Assembly (NCBI GenBank): GCA_035294325.1
Contig: DATGLE010000017.1
Location: 1-11,369 of the forward strand
Reading direction: 5' to 3'
Length of the DNA: 11,369 nucleotides
Source of the DNA: DATGLE01 sp035294325
GTDB lineage: Bacteria > Chloroflexota > Ktedonobacteria > Ktedonobacterales > Ktedonobacteraceae
Shown: positions 1 to 6,162 of the stretch, one piece after another
Numbering within the stretch: the stretch's first letter is position 1
Layout of the letters: the number at the start of each line of letters is the position of its first letter
Notes under the pieces: generated by a model
What the model was told of the DNA's origin: nothing
The model's database searches: none
What the model saw: only the letters and a program-made list of their open reading frames with translations
Made by a program: the position numbers and the translations under genes

Positions 1-293
1 ACACGCCAGCGCGGACGCACAATTTTGAGCACAAGGCCGGGGAAACCCGCGCCCGCGCCAATATCGAGCAGGCGCGCATCCGGGCTATCGTAGACGCTCA
101 GCAGCGACAGCGAATCGAGGAAGTGTTTTATCAACACTTCCCCTGGTTCGGTAATCGCCGTCAGGTTGATGCGTGTATTCCATTCCAGCAGCTCTTCGCG
201 ATAGCGTAAAAGCTGCTCGATCTGTTGCTCGCTGAGGTCCAGGTCAAGCTTGCGCAGACCTGCATTGAAGTTTTCAGATAATATATCGACCAT
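1..293 (-). CDS. rsmG: RsmG (GidB), 16S rRNA m7G527 methyltransferase, 5' part, cut by window edge
   Basis: Reading the minus strand from the ATG at 291-293 gives 97 residues that run off the left edge without a stop; the family is usually about 210-240 residues, so under half is present. What is visible fits RsmG closely: an N-terminal helical stretch, NLTAI at residues 43-47, the IKHFLDSL block at 55-62, and the SAM-binding glycine loop DIGAGAGFPG at 77-86. RsmG uses S-adenosylmethionine to methylate N7 of G527 in 16S rRNA in the cytosol; loss of it gives low-level streptomycin resistance in other bacteria. An ATG slightly upstream is out of frame, so this start is the only sensible one; its Shine-Dalgarno match is weak. 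It lies on the same strand as the VWA gene but 584 bases away across repeats, so it probably has its own promoter. Confidence 0.94.
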   Translation of the reverse strand, partial: MVDILSENFNAGLRKLDLDLSEQQIEQLLRYREELLEWNTRINLTAITEPGEVLIKHFLDSLSLLSVYDSPDARLLDIGAGAGFPGLVLKIVRPRWR

Positions 294-320
294 TATGGTG
301 TTCCATACCCAGCCAGATAT

Positions 321-338
321 GATCTATTCAAATAGATC
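321..338. promoter_or_regulatory. 18-base inverted repeat upstream of rsmG, possible operator
   Basis: GATCTATT and AATAGATC are exact inverted copies around a 2-base centre. The repeat sits 28-45 bases upstream of the rsmG start codon, where a repressor or activator could meet RNA polymerase. On the minus strand, TTGAAT within it lies 17 bases from a poor -10 candidate (GTATGG), so promoter overlap is possible but weakly supported. Confidence 0.35.
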
Positions 339-340
339 AA

Positions 341-600
341 AGACAGGGTGAGACATTGAAAATGGAATCAAGCGCAAGGCGGGTGAGACATTGAAAACGG
401 GATGAGGCATTGAAGACGAGGGCAAGCGCAAGACGGGTGAAACATTGAAAACGGAATCAAGCAAGACGGGTGAAACATTGAAAACGGAATCACGCAAGAC
501 GGGTGAATCATTGAAAACGGGATGAGGCATTGAAGACGGGGGCAAGCGCAAGACGGGTGAAACATTGAAAACGGGATGAGGCATTGAAGACGGGGGCAAG
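341..600. repeat. Mosaic tandem repeat array, 33/36- and 54-base units
   Basis: Six consecutive units begin at 341, 377, 431, 464, 497 and 551. Short units are 36, 33 and 33 bases; long units are 54 bases (the last is about 50 and runs into the palindrome). A long unit is a short unit with an extra inner piece carrying a second copy of the core. The core CATTGAARACGG occurs nine times with few changes. The units abut directly with no variable spacers. The pattern looks like slippage and unequal exchange of a minisatellite, not a gene. Confidence 0.9.
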
Positions 601-645
601 CCCCGTCTCTACACGACAATGTAGAGACGGGGCTTGCCCCCGTCT
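588..645. repeat. 26-base-pair perfect palindrome with 6-base loop
   Basis: The arms 588-613 and 620-645 are exact inverted copies around the loop CGACAA. The left arm is continuous with the last unit of the tandem array on its left, and the right arm runs straight into the 16-base array on its right. There is no T-run on either side, so it is not a standard terminator. It resembles the non-coding palindromic dispersed repeats (MITE-like or REP-like) common in repeat-rich chromosomes; its core GCAAGCCC recurs in the inverted repeat at 5860-5943. Confidence 0.88.
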
Positions 646-720
646 CCTTCCACGCCTCTCTCCTTCCACGCCTCTCTCCTTCCACGCCTCTCTCCTTCCA
701 CGCCTCTCTCCTTCCACGCC
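644..720. repeat. 16-base tandem repeat, four full copies plus a partial fifth
   Basis: The unit CTCCTTCCACGCCTCT is repeated exactly at 644-659, 660-675, 676-691 and 692-707, with 13 bases of a fifth copy to 720. The identity of the copies points to recent slippage. It is pyrimidine-rich on the plus strand. Confidence 0.92.
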
Positions 721-810
721 CCTTCCATGCCTTTTCCCTACATAGCCTCGTCTCCCACGCCTTTTCCTTACATAGCCTCGCCTTCCACGCCTCCCTTCTT
801 ACATACCCCG
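721..810. repeat. 30-base degenerate tandem repeat, three copies
   Basis: Copies at 721-750, 751-780 and 781-810 share a CCTTCCACGCC-like start and a TTACATAGCCTCG-like end. The first two are most alike; the third has diverged, and weaker echoes continue to about 870. The beginning of each unit resembles the 16-base unit just to the left, so this array may be an older, decayed relative. Confidence 0.75.
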
Positions 811-877
811 CCTTACACATCGCTCATCTTACACGCCGCCTGCCCTACATGCCTCCGTCATACTTCCTGATCACCTT

Positions 878-3124
878 CTACGACACAAACTTACGTTTGC
901 TGTTCAGGTAATCGACCAGCAGGTACTCGCCCAGGTTATCCTTGTCGGTATAGAAGGTGCGGCCATGATTGATCTCCGCCATCTGATTGACGAAAGCCAC
1001 CATCCAGGCGTCGTCGTAGAGCATGAAGGTATTGATGGTAATGCCTTCACGCGTGCAGCGCTGCACCTCTAACAACGTCTGCTGCTCAGCATAGGGGCTG
1101 GGATAGGCGAATTGCCAGCCGCCATATTTCTCCTCATACCAGACCGTCGGACCGCCATCGGTAATCATGATAATCTGCTTGTTGACGCCGCGATGCCGCG
1201 ATAGCAGTTGCCGCGCCAGCATCAGCCCGTGCGCCATGTTCGTGCCCCGGTCGTTATCATAGCGGCTCATCTCGATCAGTTCGTTGGGCTTGTATTCGCG
1301 CGCAATGAACGAAAACCCGACGATATAGAGATTGTCGCGCGGAAACTGCGAGCGGATCAGGCTCTCCAGGGCCACCGCGACCTTCTTCGCCGCCGGCTGA
1401 CAACCGTTGTAGATCATGCTCAGACTCATATCGATCATCAGCACGGTTGACGACTGCGTGGTGAATTCAGTACGGTAGACCTCGAAATCATCCTTTTGCA
1501 GCGTCACCGGCGTACCGACGCCGCGCCGGTGAATGGCGTTCATCAAGGTCTTTTCCAGGTCGAGCAGGAAAGGATCGCCAAACTGGTACGCCTTGCTTTC
1601 ATCGGTGCGCTCGCCGCCGACGCCCCGGAAGGGGCTGACGTGGCGGCCAAAGCCGTCGCGCTTCAGCTTGTTGAAGATGTCCTGGAGCGCCTTCTGACCG
1701 ATCTTACGAATGCCGCGCGCGGTCAACTCCCAGCGGTTGCCCTTCTTCTGGATATAGCCGGCCTCCTCCAGCATCTTCATCAACTCTTTCAACTGCTCAA
1801 TAGACTGGTACTCCTCGTCTCCGAGCAGTTCTTTGACCTTCTCACTATCGATGGATTCGATATCGTCGAGGCGCCGCGCTTCGTGGAACTGGTCTTCCAG
1901 CCCCTCCATCTGCTGCAAGCGGCTCATCATGCGCATCGCCTCGTTGAGCGGCAGCGTCTCACTGCCACGGAAGGGGAAGCGCGTGCGGATCTGCTCCATC
2001 GGCGCCAGCGCTTCAAGATTCTGCGCCAGCTCCATCATATCGACGCGGATACGGTCATCGCCGATGAGCTGATCCATGAGATCCTGCAACTCCTGCCGCT
2101 GCTCCGGCGAGAGATTATCCAGGATGCCCTGCATCGCCGCCATCTGCATCTGCATCTGCTCGATCAGATCGTCCAGCGAGTTGACGCCGGGGAAGTAATC
2201 GCCATACTTCTGCATGAACGAGTCGAAGTCCGGCTCGCGGCCCTCCTGGCGTTCGCGCAGCATCTGATTCAGCTCGCGAATCATCTCGCGCAGCCTGGCG
2301 ATATCTTCGGGCGTCATGTTTTGCAGCGATTGCTGCATGCCCTGGAAAAACTGCTGCATCATCTGCTGCTGCAAACTCTGCATCAATTCCTGGAACTTCT
2401 CGCGCGCCTCATCGTCCATGAAGTCGTACTCAGAGAGCTTCTTGATCTGACCGGGGACATCCTGCGGCAAACTATCGAGATATTCGCGCTTGCGCTTCGC
2501 AATCATCTCGAGCATTTTTCTCATCTGCTCAGGGGTGAGGTCATCGTTGCCCTGCCCCTGACCGGATTGTCCCGCCTGCCCGCTCTGCCCCTGCTCTCCT
2601 TGCTGGCCCTGCTGCCCGCTTTGCATTTGCTGGCCGCGCTGGCCCTGCTGCCCCTGCTGCCCGCTCTGCTGTGAGCCGGAGGGGGACTGCTGGCCCTGCT
2701 GCCCGCTCTGCTGTGAGCCGGAGGGGGACTGCTGGCCCTGCTGGCCCTGTTGTCCCTGCTCACCAGGCTGGCCGAGCTGGTTATCCAGGCGGCGCTGGAT
2801 GCCCTGGCGCTCCAACTGCTTGATCTCCTCAAGCTTCTGGCGCAGGTCATCCATCACACCGGAGGCCATATTGTAGCGGTTCAACTGCTCGTTGCGCTGG
2901 TTGCGCAGACGCTCCATCATCTCGCGCAGGCCCATCGCCCGCCGGCCATCTTCGCCACGAATACCCTCCTGCATCAAACGTTTGAGCGCCTGTTGCAGAT
3001 TGCCGTTCTCCATATAATCATCGGAGAGCGCTTTCAGGATGTCGTCGGCGTCGAGTCCCTCGATGCGCTGCGTTCCATCCCAGCGCGAATATCCGTAGCG
3101 ATTTCTGTAAAAGCGACTGAACAT
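878..3124 (-). CDS. VWA-domain protein, partner of the upstream MoxR-like ATPase
   Basis: This 748-residue protein starts at the ATG at 3122-3124: AAGGA overlaps the stop codon of the upstream gene and lies about 9 bases before it. An in-frame ATG 16 codons upstream would overlap that gene and has no such site. Residues about 1-110 are charged and helical, about 113-190 are a Gln/Gly/Ser low-complexity tract, about 190-540 are Gln/Met/Glu-rich helices likely to form coiled coil, and about 555-740 form a C-terminal VWA domain. The metal-binding MIDAS site is complete: DMSLS near residue 565, the Thr of GTN near 628, and TDGG near 655. No signal peptide or membrane segment is seen, so it is cytosolic. 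In MoxR/VWA and BchI/BchD pairs, the VWA protein links the ATPase ring to a client. The pair resembles, from memory, mycobacterial Rv0958/Rv0959. The client is unknown. Confidence 0.9.
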   Translation of the reverse strand: MFSRFYRNRYGYSRWDGTQRIEGLDADDILKALSDDYMENGNLQQALKRLMQEGIRGEDGRRAMGLREMMERLRNQRNEQLNRYNMASGVMDDLRQKLEEIKQLERQGIQRRLDNQLGQPGEQGQQGQQGQQSPSGSQQSGQQGQQSPSGSQQSGQQGQQGQRGQQMQSGQQGQQGEQGQSGQAGQSGQGQGNDDLTPEQMRKMLEMIAKRKREYLDSLPQDVPGQIKKLSEYDFMDDEAREKFQELMQSLQQQMMQQFFQGMQQSLQNMTPEDIARLREMIRELNQMLRERQEGREPDFDSFMQKYGDYFPGVNSLDDLIEQMQMQMAAMQGILDNLSPEQRQELQDLMDQLIGDDRIRVDMMELAQNLEALAPMEQIRTRFPFRGSETLPLNEAMRMMSRLQQMEGLEDQFHEARRLDDIESIDSEKVKELLGDEEYQSIEQLKELMKMLEEAGYIQKKGNRWELTARGIRKIGQKALQDIFNKLKRDGFGRHVSPFRGVGGERTDESKAYQFGDPFLLDLEKTLMNAIHRRGVGTPVTLQKDDFEVYRTEFTTQSSTVLMIDMSLSMIYNGCQPAAKKVAVALESLIRSQFPRDNLYIVGFSFIAREYKPNELIEMSRYDNDRGTNMAHGLMLARQLLSRHRGVNKQIIMITDGGPTVWYEEKYGGWQFAYPSPYAEQQTLLEVQRCTREGITINTFMLYDDAWMVAFVNQMAEINHGRTFYTDKDNLGEYLLVDYLNSKRKFVS
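2652..2735. repeat. Exact 42-base tandem duplication inside the VWA gene
   Basis: Bases 2652-2693 and 2694-2735 are identical and in frame, encoding two copies of a 14-residue Gln/Ser/Gly unit (QQSPSGSQQSGQQG in one register) at about residues 130-158. Two identical copies imply a recent duplication, so linker length likely varies between strains without breaking the frame. Confidence 0.92.
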
Positions 3125-3137
3125 ATAGACTGTTCCT

Positions 3138-4541
3138 TTAGCGCCGGTAGCGCACCTTGCCCTTGATTTCATCCTTATTGAGCCGCCGGTTCAGGTGCAG
3201 CCCTTCGAGAATAAACTCGATGGATGAAGCGATGGTGGCCGGGCTACCGCGCCCGTTGAGCTTATCGATAGCTTTACTCAGACCGCCAACCCTGGAAAGC
3301 TGGTTGACATATTCCATAGAGGGCATATCATCGCCCACCTGCACGCTCAGGCCGCGCTCAAAGCCGGCCACAAGCTGCTCGAATTCGCGCGCGTCAAAGT
3401 AGTCGCCAAAGACGCTGAGAATCGCTGCATTGATGAGCTTCTGCACCACGCGCTCCTCTTTGATATCGCCCACGGCATCAAGCTCGATCTTGCCACAGGT
3501 CGAGGCCATGATCGCCGAAAGATCGCTCACGCGTGGTGCCGCCTGGCGCTCTTTGAGTCGCAGCGCGCGCCGGCTGGCGTTGCTCAGCACATTCTCAAAG
3601 TTCGAGACCGAGACGCGCACGCTGACGCCGGAGCGCTGGCTGATATCGTTGCTGCGACGCGCCAGTTGTGTAATCTCGGCGATGACTTCCTTCATAAACT
3701 GCGGAACAATAATCTCAAGTCCTTCGGTTGTGAAGTGCGTGCTCTCCGCCTCCATGATCTGCATCTCGTGCTCGATATCGCGCGGGTAATGCGTGCGGAT
3801 CTCGGAACCCACGCGATCCTTGAGCGGCGTAATGATGCGGCCACGGTTGGTATAGTCCTCGGGGTTGGCGCTGGCGACGACATAGACATCCAGCGGCAGG
3901 CGGATCTTGTAGCCACGGATCTGTACGTCGCGCTCTTCCATAATATTGAGCAGGCCCACCTGGATGCGCTCCGCCAGGTCAGGCAGTTCGTTGATGCAGA
4001 AGATACCGCGATTGGTGCGCGGTATCATGCCATAGTGAATGGTCAATTCATCCGAGAGGTAGCGTCCCTCCGCGACACGCACGGGATCTACCTCGCCAAT
4101 GAGATCGGAAATGGTAATATCGGGCGTGGCTAGCTTCTCACCATAGCGCCTATCGCGCGGGAGCCACACAATTTCCACGTTGTCTCCCAGTTCCTCCACT
4201 TTATCGCGGCAGGCTTTACAGACAGGCGCGTAGGGGTTATCGTTGATTTCGCAGCCGGCAATAACCGGCACCTCTTCATCCAGCAGATTGATGAGGCTGC
4301 GCGCCATACGCGTTTTTGCCTGACCACGCTCGCCAAGAAAGATAATATCCTGCCCGGAGAGAATAGCGTTCTCGATCTGTGGGATCACCGTCTCTTCGTA
4401 GCCAATAATCCCAGGGAACAACTCCTCTCCTTTACGGATCTTCTCGATCAGATTTTTTCGCATCTCTTCCTTGACGGAAAGTACCTTATATCCACTTTCA
4501 CGCAACTCGCCAATCGTGCGTGGTCGAGTAGTTATGGTCAT
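3138..4541 (-). CDS. MoxR / magnesium-chelatase-I-like AAA+ ATPase
   Basis: The 467-residue protein carries a single AAA+ module. Walker A is GERGQAKT at residues 70-77. The Walker B-like strand is GIFCINE at 179-185, with Asn where Asp is usual before the Glu. Sensor 1 is VVASANPEDY with Asn226, and the arginine finger is TPLKDR with Arg243. A Cys-rich insert (Cys97, Cys108, Cys111) between Walker A and B contains a CxxC pair that could bind a metal. The C-terminal 200 residues are helical, as in chelatase-type lids. Its place 13 bases upstream of the VWA gene shows an operon in which the two products should act together, as in RavA/ViaA or BchI/BchD. Databases often name relatives 'sigma-54-interacting', but the GAFTGA loop of true sigma-54 activators is absent. 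The start at 4539-4541 has an AAGG about 13 bases upstream, rather far. Chlorophyll synthesis is unlikely: no such genes are nearby. Confidence 0.9.
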   Translation of the reverse strand: MTITTRPRTIGELRESGYKVLSVKEEMRKNLIEKIRKGEELFPGIIGYEETVIPQIENAILSGQDIIFLGERGQAKTRMARSLINLLDEEVPVIAGCEINDNPYAPVCKACRDKVEELGDNVEIVWLPRDRRYGEKLATPDITISDLIGEVDPVRVAEGRYLSDELTIHYGMIPRTNRGIFCINELPDLAERIQVGLLNIMEERDVQIRGYKIRLPLDVYVVASANPEDYTNRGRIITPLKDRVGSEIRTHYPRDIEHEMQIMEAESTHFTTEGLEIIVPQFMKEVIAEITQLARRSNDISQRSGVSVRVSVSNFENVLSNASRRALRLKERQAAPRVSDLSAIMASTCGKIELDAVGDIKEERVVQKLINAAILSVFGDYFDAREFEQLVAGFERGLSVQVGDDMPSMEYVNQLSRVGGLSKAIDKLNGRGSPATIASSIEFILEGLHLNRRLNKDEIKGKVRYRR

Positions 4542-4891
4542 TCGGTTTCGTGCTACCTTTCTTGGGGGTTGGCTTCATCATAATGCATGGTCAGCATTGC
4601 GGACGAGTAATCGACCCTGCATGATCTTAACGCTACAAACAAACTGGTGGAACCTTACCCGATTCTACAGCCCTGAGCGGGAAAACGCAAGGGCGAGGCG
4701 AGGGAAAAGTCGCCCCACTGCGCAGTCGCGCCACGAAGCGCGCGGCTGCGAAAGAAGAGGCCCTGGAACTTTCTCTCGCCCTGACGGGCAGTGACATGAT
4801 ACAACGTCAAGGCGGCGCTCCGCAATAGTAGCGCTCGCCTCCTCCCATACAATCTGCTCCACCCATACAATAGCAGTTCTCCGCTCCATCC
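4542..4891. other. Divergent intergenic region, non-coding
   Basis: This stretch separates the minus-strand ATPase gene from the plus-strand kinase gene and should hold the promoter of the operon. A minus-strand TATGAT at 4577-4582 is a fair -10 candidate but has no good -35. Other visible items are a 10-base perfect palindrome ACTGCGCAGT at 4717-4726 and two copies of CCCATACAAT at 4844-4853 and 4862-4871, 18 bases apart. Open frames crossing it on both strands have no recognisable protein content and no start-site signals. Confidence 0.6.
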
Positions 4892-4954
4892 ATATATTAT
4901 GTGGTGTGTGGAAAAATGCGCTGCGCGCATTTTCCCACACACCACATAATATAT
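4892..4954. repeat. 30-base-pair inverted repeat (first of two hairpins)
   Basis: The arms 4892-4921 and 4925-4954 are inverted copies with a single mismatch (29 of 30) around a 3-base loop. No T-run follows on either strand. The right arm ends in TAATATAT, which also opens the next hairpin, so the two folds compete for bases 4949-4954. Confidence 0.88.
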
Positions 4955-4987
4955 CCCTGGCGCGGCTCTGCCGCGCCAGGGATATAT
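4949..4987. repeat. 18-base-pair perfect hairpin with TCT loop (second of two)
   Basis: The arms 4949-4966 and 4970-4987 pair perfectly around the loop TCT. The last bases of the right arm are part of the TATAAT box of the kinase gene, and the presumed -35 position falls in the stem and loop. If this DNA extrudes as a cruciform, or if a protein binds it, the promoter would be masked. Confidence 0.88.
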
Positions 4988-4990
4988 AAT
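4985..4990 (+). promoter_or_regulatory. Perfect -10 box 6 bases before a start codon: likely leaderless promoter
   Basis: TATAAT matches the consensus exactly and is followed by AGAACT and then ATG at 4997. Transcription normally starts about 7 bases after the -10 box, which would be the A of this ATG. No Shine-Dalgarno sequence precedes the start codon, in agreement with a leaderless message. No clear -35 hexamer is present. Confidence 0.55.
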
Positions 4991-4996
4991 AGAACT

Positions 4997-5569
4997 ATGA
5001 CAAAACCAGTATTGATTATTGTGAACGGCCTTCCCGGCACGGGAAAGACGACGCTGGCAAAACGCCTTGCCGCAGACTTACCCCTCCCGGTTTTCTCCAG
5101 GGATGGCCTCTACGAAACCATGTACGATGCCCTGAAACGCCAGGGCAATGCAGACCCCACTTCGGCAGCCCCGGCCATGTATACCCTCCTCTACTACATC
5201 GCGGGCACAATACTAGCCGCAGGTCAATCGCTGATCGTCGAGGGATTTTTTGGGCGTCCCCGGTTGCGCACCGCCGAGTTTCTGCAACTGCAACGTACTT
5301 CCGATTTCGAGCCACTGCAAATTCTATGCAGGGCAGATGGCAAAGCGCTCCTGGAGCGTTTCTATGCCCGCATGGGAAGCGGAGAACGCCACGCCGGTCA
5401 TCAGGATTTAGAGTGGATTGAACAAAACCAGGAGCGGCTCTTACAGGGAAATCTTACTCCGCTCTCCCTCGACGGCCAGCTTATCGAAATCGATACAACC
5501 ACCCCTCACAGCTTTGACTATGCTGACCTGCTCAGACAGGTTCACGCCGCACTTAATCGCCTTCGGTAG
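4997..5569 (+). CDS. Small P-loop kinase-like ATPase (AAA_33 type)
   Basis: From the ATG at 4997 the protein has 190 residues. The P-loop GLPGTGKTT is at residues 11-19 right after the first beta strand, as expected for a true N-terminus. The in-frame ATG at 4901 would add 32 residues encoded by the two hairpins and is rejected. SRDGLYETMYDAL, around residues 35-47, resembles the acceptor-binding segment of small-molecule kinases. An Arg/Gly/His-rich segment, FYARMGSGERHAGH, near residues 116-129 looks like the mobile lid that closes over ATP. The family (COG0645/COG4639-like) includes kinases acting on nucleosides, antibiotics and sugars, and is distantly related to zeta toxins and chloramphenicol phosphotransferase. 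The substrate cannot be told from the sequence. It stands alone, divergent from the ATPase/VWA operon; no antitoxin-like gene lies beside it. Confidence 0.82.
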   Translation: MTKPVLIIVNGLPGTGKTTLAKRLAADLPLPVFSRDGLYETMYDALKRQGNADPTSAAPAMYTLLYYIAGTILAAGQSLIVEGFFGRPRLRTAEFLQLQRTSDFEPLQILCRADGKALLERFYARMGSGERHAGHQDLEWIEQNQERLLQGNLTPLSLDGQLIEIDTTTPHSFDYADLLRQVHAALNRLR

Positions 5570-5607
5570 ATGAGCAGGGACGCGCGTCTCTTGGTGCGCT
5601 GCGGCAT

Positions 5608-5655
5608 CGTTCCTCCAGCGCCACAGGCGCTGAGGCGCTTCGCCCGAGAGGAACG
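5608..5655 (+). other. Predicted three-way-junction fold after the kinase gene
   Basis: An 8-base-pair closing stem (5608-5615 with 5648-5655, perfect) encloses two perfect hairpins: AGCGCC-ACA-GGCGCT at 5617-5631 and GGCG-CTT-CGCC at 5634-5644. Almost every base is paired. It begins 39 bases after the kinase stop. A TTTTT run at 5672-5676 is 17 bases past the stem, too far for a standard intrinsic terminator but compatible with a 3' end element. It could also be a palindromic dispersed repeat, since the same fold forms on either strand. Confidence 0.5.
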
Positions 5656-5817
5656 GCTCTCTCCCTGACACTTTTTAGAAGCGCAGAGAAAGGCGCCCAC
5701 CCCGAGGCAGTTCTCCTGAAAGGTTAACAGAGGACGAGAGTAGCTGCCGTCCAGACCGAGGCAGGAGCGCAGCGCCGCATATCCAGCAACCAGAGACGCC
5801 CCCACCTCATGTCGAGC

Positions 5818-5850
5818 GCTGTAGGGGCGTTGTAGGGGCGCTGTAGGGGC
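5818..5850. repeat. 11-base tandem repeat, three copies
   Basis: The unit GCTGTAGGGGC occurs at 5818-5828, 5829-5839 (one change) and 5840-5850, followed by a degraded fourth copy to 5861. The spacing is close to one helical turn, so a protein bound to each copy would sit on one face of the DNA, but slippage is the simpler explanation. Confidence 0.85.
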
Positions 5851-5859
5851 GCTGCGAGC

Positions 5860-5943
5860 GCCAGCGAGCAAGCCCGCCCTCTCCCCAAAAACGCATGGTG
5901 ATGTTTACACCGCTTCGGGGGCGGGCTTGCTTGCGCTGCTGGC
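5860..5943. repeat. Long imperfect inverted repeat with GCAAGCCC core
   Basis: A 12-base perfect arm pair (GCAAGCCCGCCC at 5868-5879 with its complement at 5919-5930) is continued outward by GCCAGC at 5860-5865 pairing with 5938-5943. The loop of 39 bases is unpaired. The GCAAGCCC core is shared with the palindrome at 588-645, suggesting both belong to one family of dispersed palindromic repeats. Confidence 0.7.
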
Positions 5944-5972
5944 AGCCCATGCACAGTCCCCCAAAAAAACTC

Positions 5973-6037
5973 CCTGTCAAAGCCCCCGTTCCCCCGGGCG
6001 CCACCTTCGGTGACGATGCGGGCAAAAAGATGACAGG
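5973..6037. other. Nested stem-loop upstream of the permease promoter
   Basis: CCTGTCA at 5973-5979 pairs perfectly with TGACAGG at 6031-6037. Inside, GCCC at 5982-5985 can pair with GGGC at 6020-6023, and CACC-TTC-GGTG forms a small hairpin at 6002-6012. It lies upstream of the likely transcription start, so it may act as DNA or belong to an unrelated transcript. Confidence 0.35.
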
Positions 6038-6059
6038 CTCCCGACGAGTAGAGAATCCT

Positions 6060-6089
6060 TTGCTTGCGCTGGATCCGCTGTGCTAAACT
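6060..6089 (+). promoter_or_regulatory. Candidate promoter of the permease gene
   Basis: TTGCTT (6060-6065) and TAAACT (6084-6089) are 18 bases apart, and TGC directly before the -10 makes it an extended -10 type. This predicts a leader of roughly 100 bases before the ATG at 6199. Confidence 0.4.
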
Positions 6090-6145
6090 ATGTACCATAC
6101 AAGAGACTCTGCTTCGTATTAATAGGGACGATTTCAGAGTACCCA

Positions 6146-6162
6146 TCCCTGTTTTACAGGGA
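6146..6162 (+). promoter_or_regulatory. Leader hairpin with an alternative pairing partner
   Basis: TCCCTGT at 6146-6152 pairs perfectly with ACAGGGA at 6156-6162 around a TTT loop. The upstream AGGGA at 6124-6128 can pair with the same TCCCT, so two folds exclude each other in the leader. No T-run follows, and the likely ribosome site (AAAGGA at 6181-6186) lies outside, so a switching role is speculative. Confidence 0.3.

Larger units (their letters stand above)
294..877. other. Intergenic repeat block between rsmG and the VWA gene
   Basis: This 584-base gap holds no credible gene. From left to right it contains an 18-base inverted repeat just upstream of rsmG (321-338), a mosaic tandem array (341-600), a perfect 26-base-pair palindrome (588-645), a 16-base tandem array (644-720) and a degenerate 30-base tandem array (721-810, fading out by about 870). 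Several reading frames stay open across it, but they translate to low-complexity peptides that mirror the DNA repeat. No terminator with a T-run follows the VWA stop codon on the minus strand, so how that transcript ends is not clear. Confidence 0.85.

Noticed and set aside
341..600. CRISPR array
   Set aside because: The units abut or nest in one another, vary in length in steps of one inner segment, and have no unique spacers; no cas gene is nearby.
588..645. Rho-independent terminator of the VWA gene
   Set aside because: The stem is strong, but no T-run follows on either strand and it lies over 230 bases past the stop codon.
324..820. Small repetitive protein genes on the minus strand
   Set aside because: The predicted peptides simply translate the DNA tandem repeats, overlap each other in different frames and lack ribosome sites.
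1496..2674. A 392-residue Leu/His-rich protein on the plus strand
   Set aside because: It lies entirely antisense to the VWA gene, whose domains are clear; the open frame reflects its codon bias (Gln and Met-rich coding strand).
3125..3172. Longer N-terminus of the VWA protein
   Set aside because: It would overlap the ATPase gene by 35 bases and lacks a ribosome site, while the ATG at 3124 has AAGGA at about 9 bases.
4620..4700. tRNA gene
   Set aside because: GGTTCCACC on the minus strand recalls a T-arm, but there is no cloverleaf or acceptor stem around it.
4901..4996. Longer N-terminus of the kinase
   Set aside because: The extra 32 codons are made of the two hairpins and would push the P-loop away from its usual place at residues 11-19.
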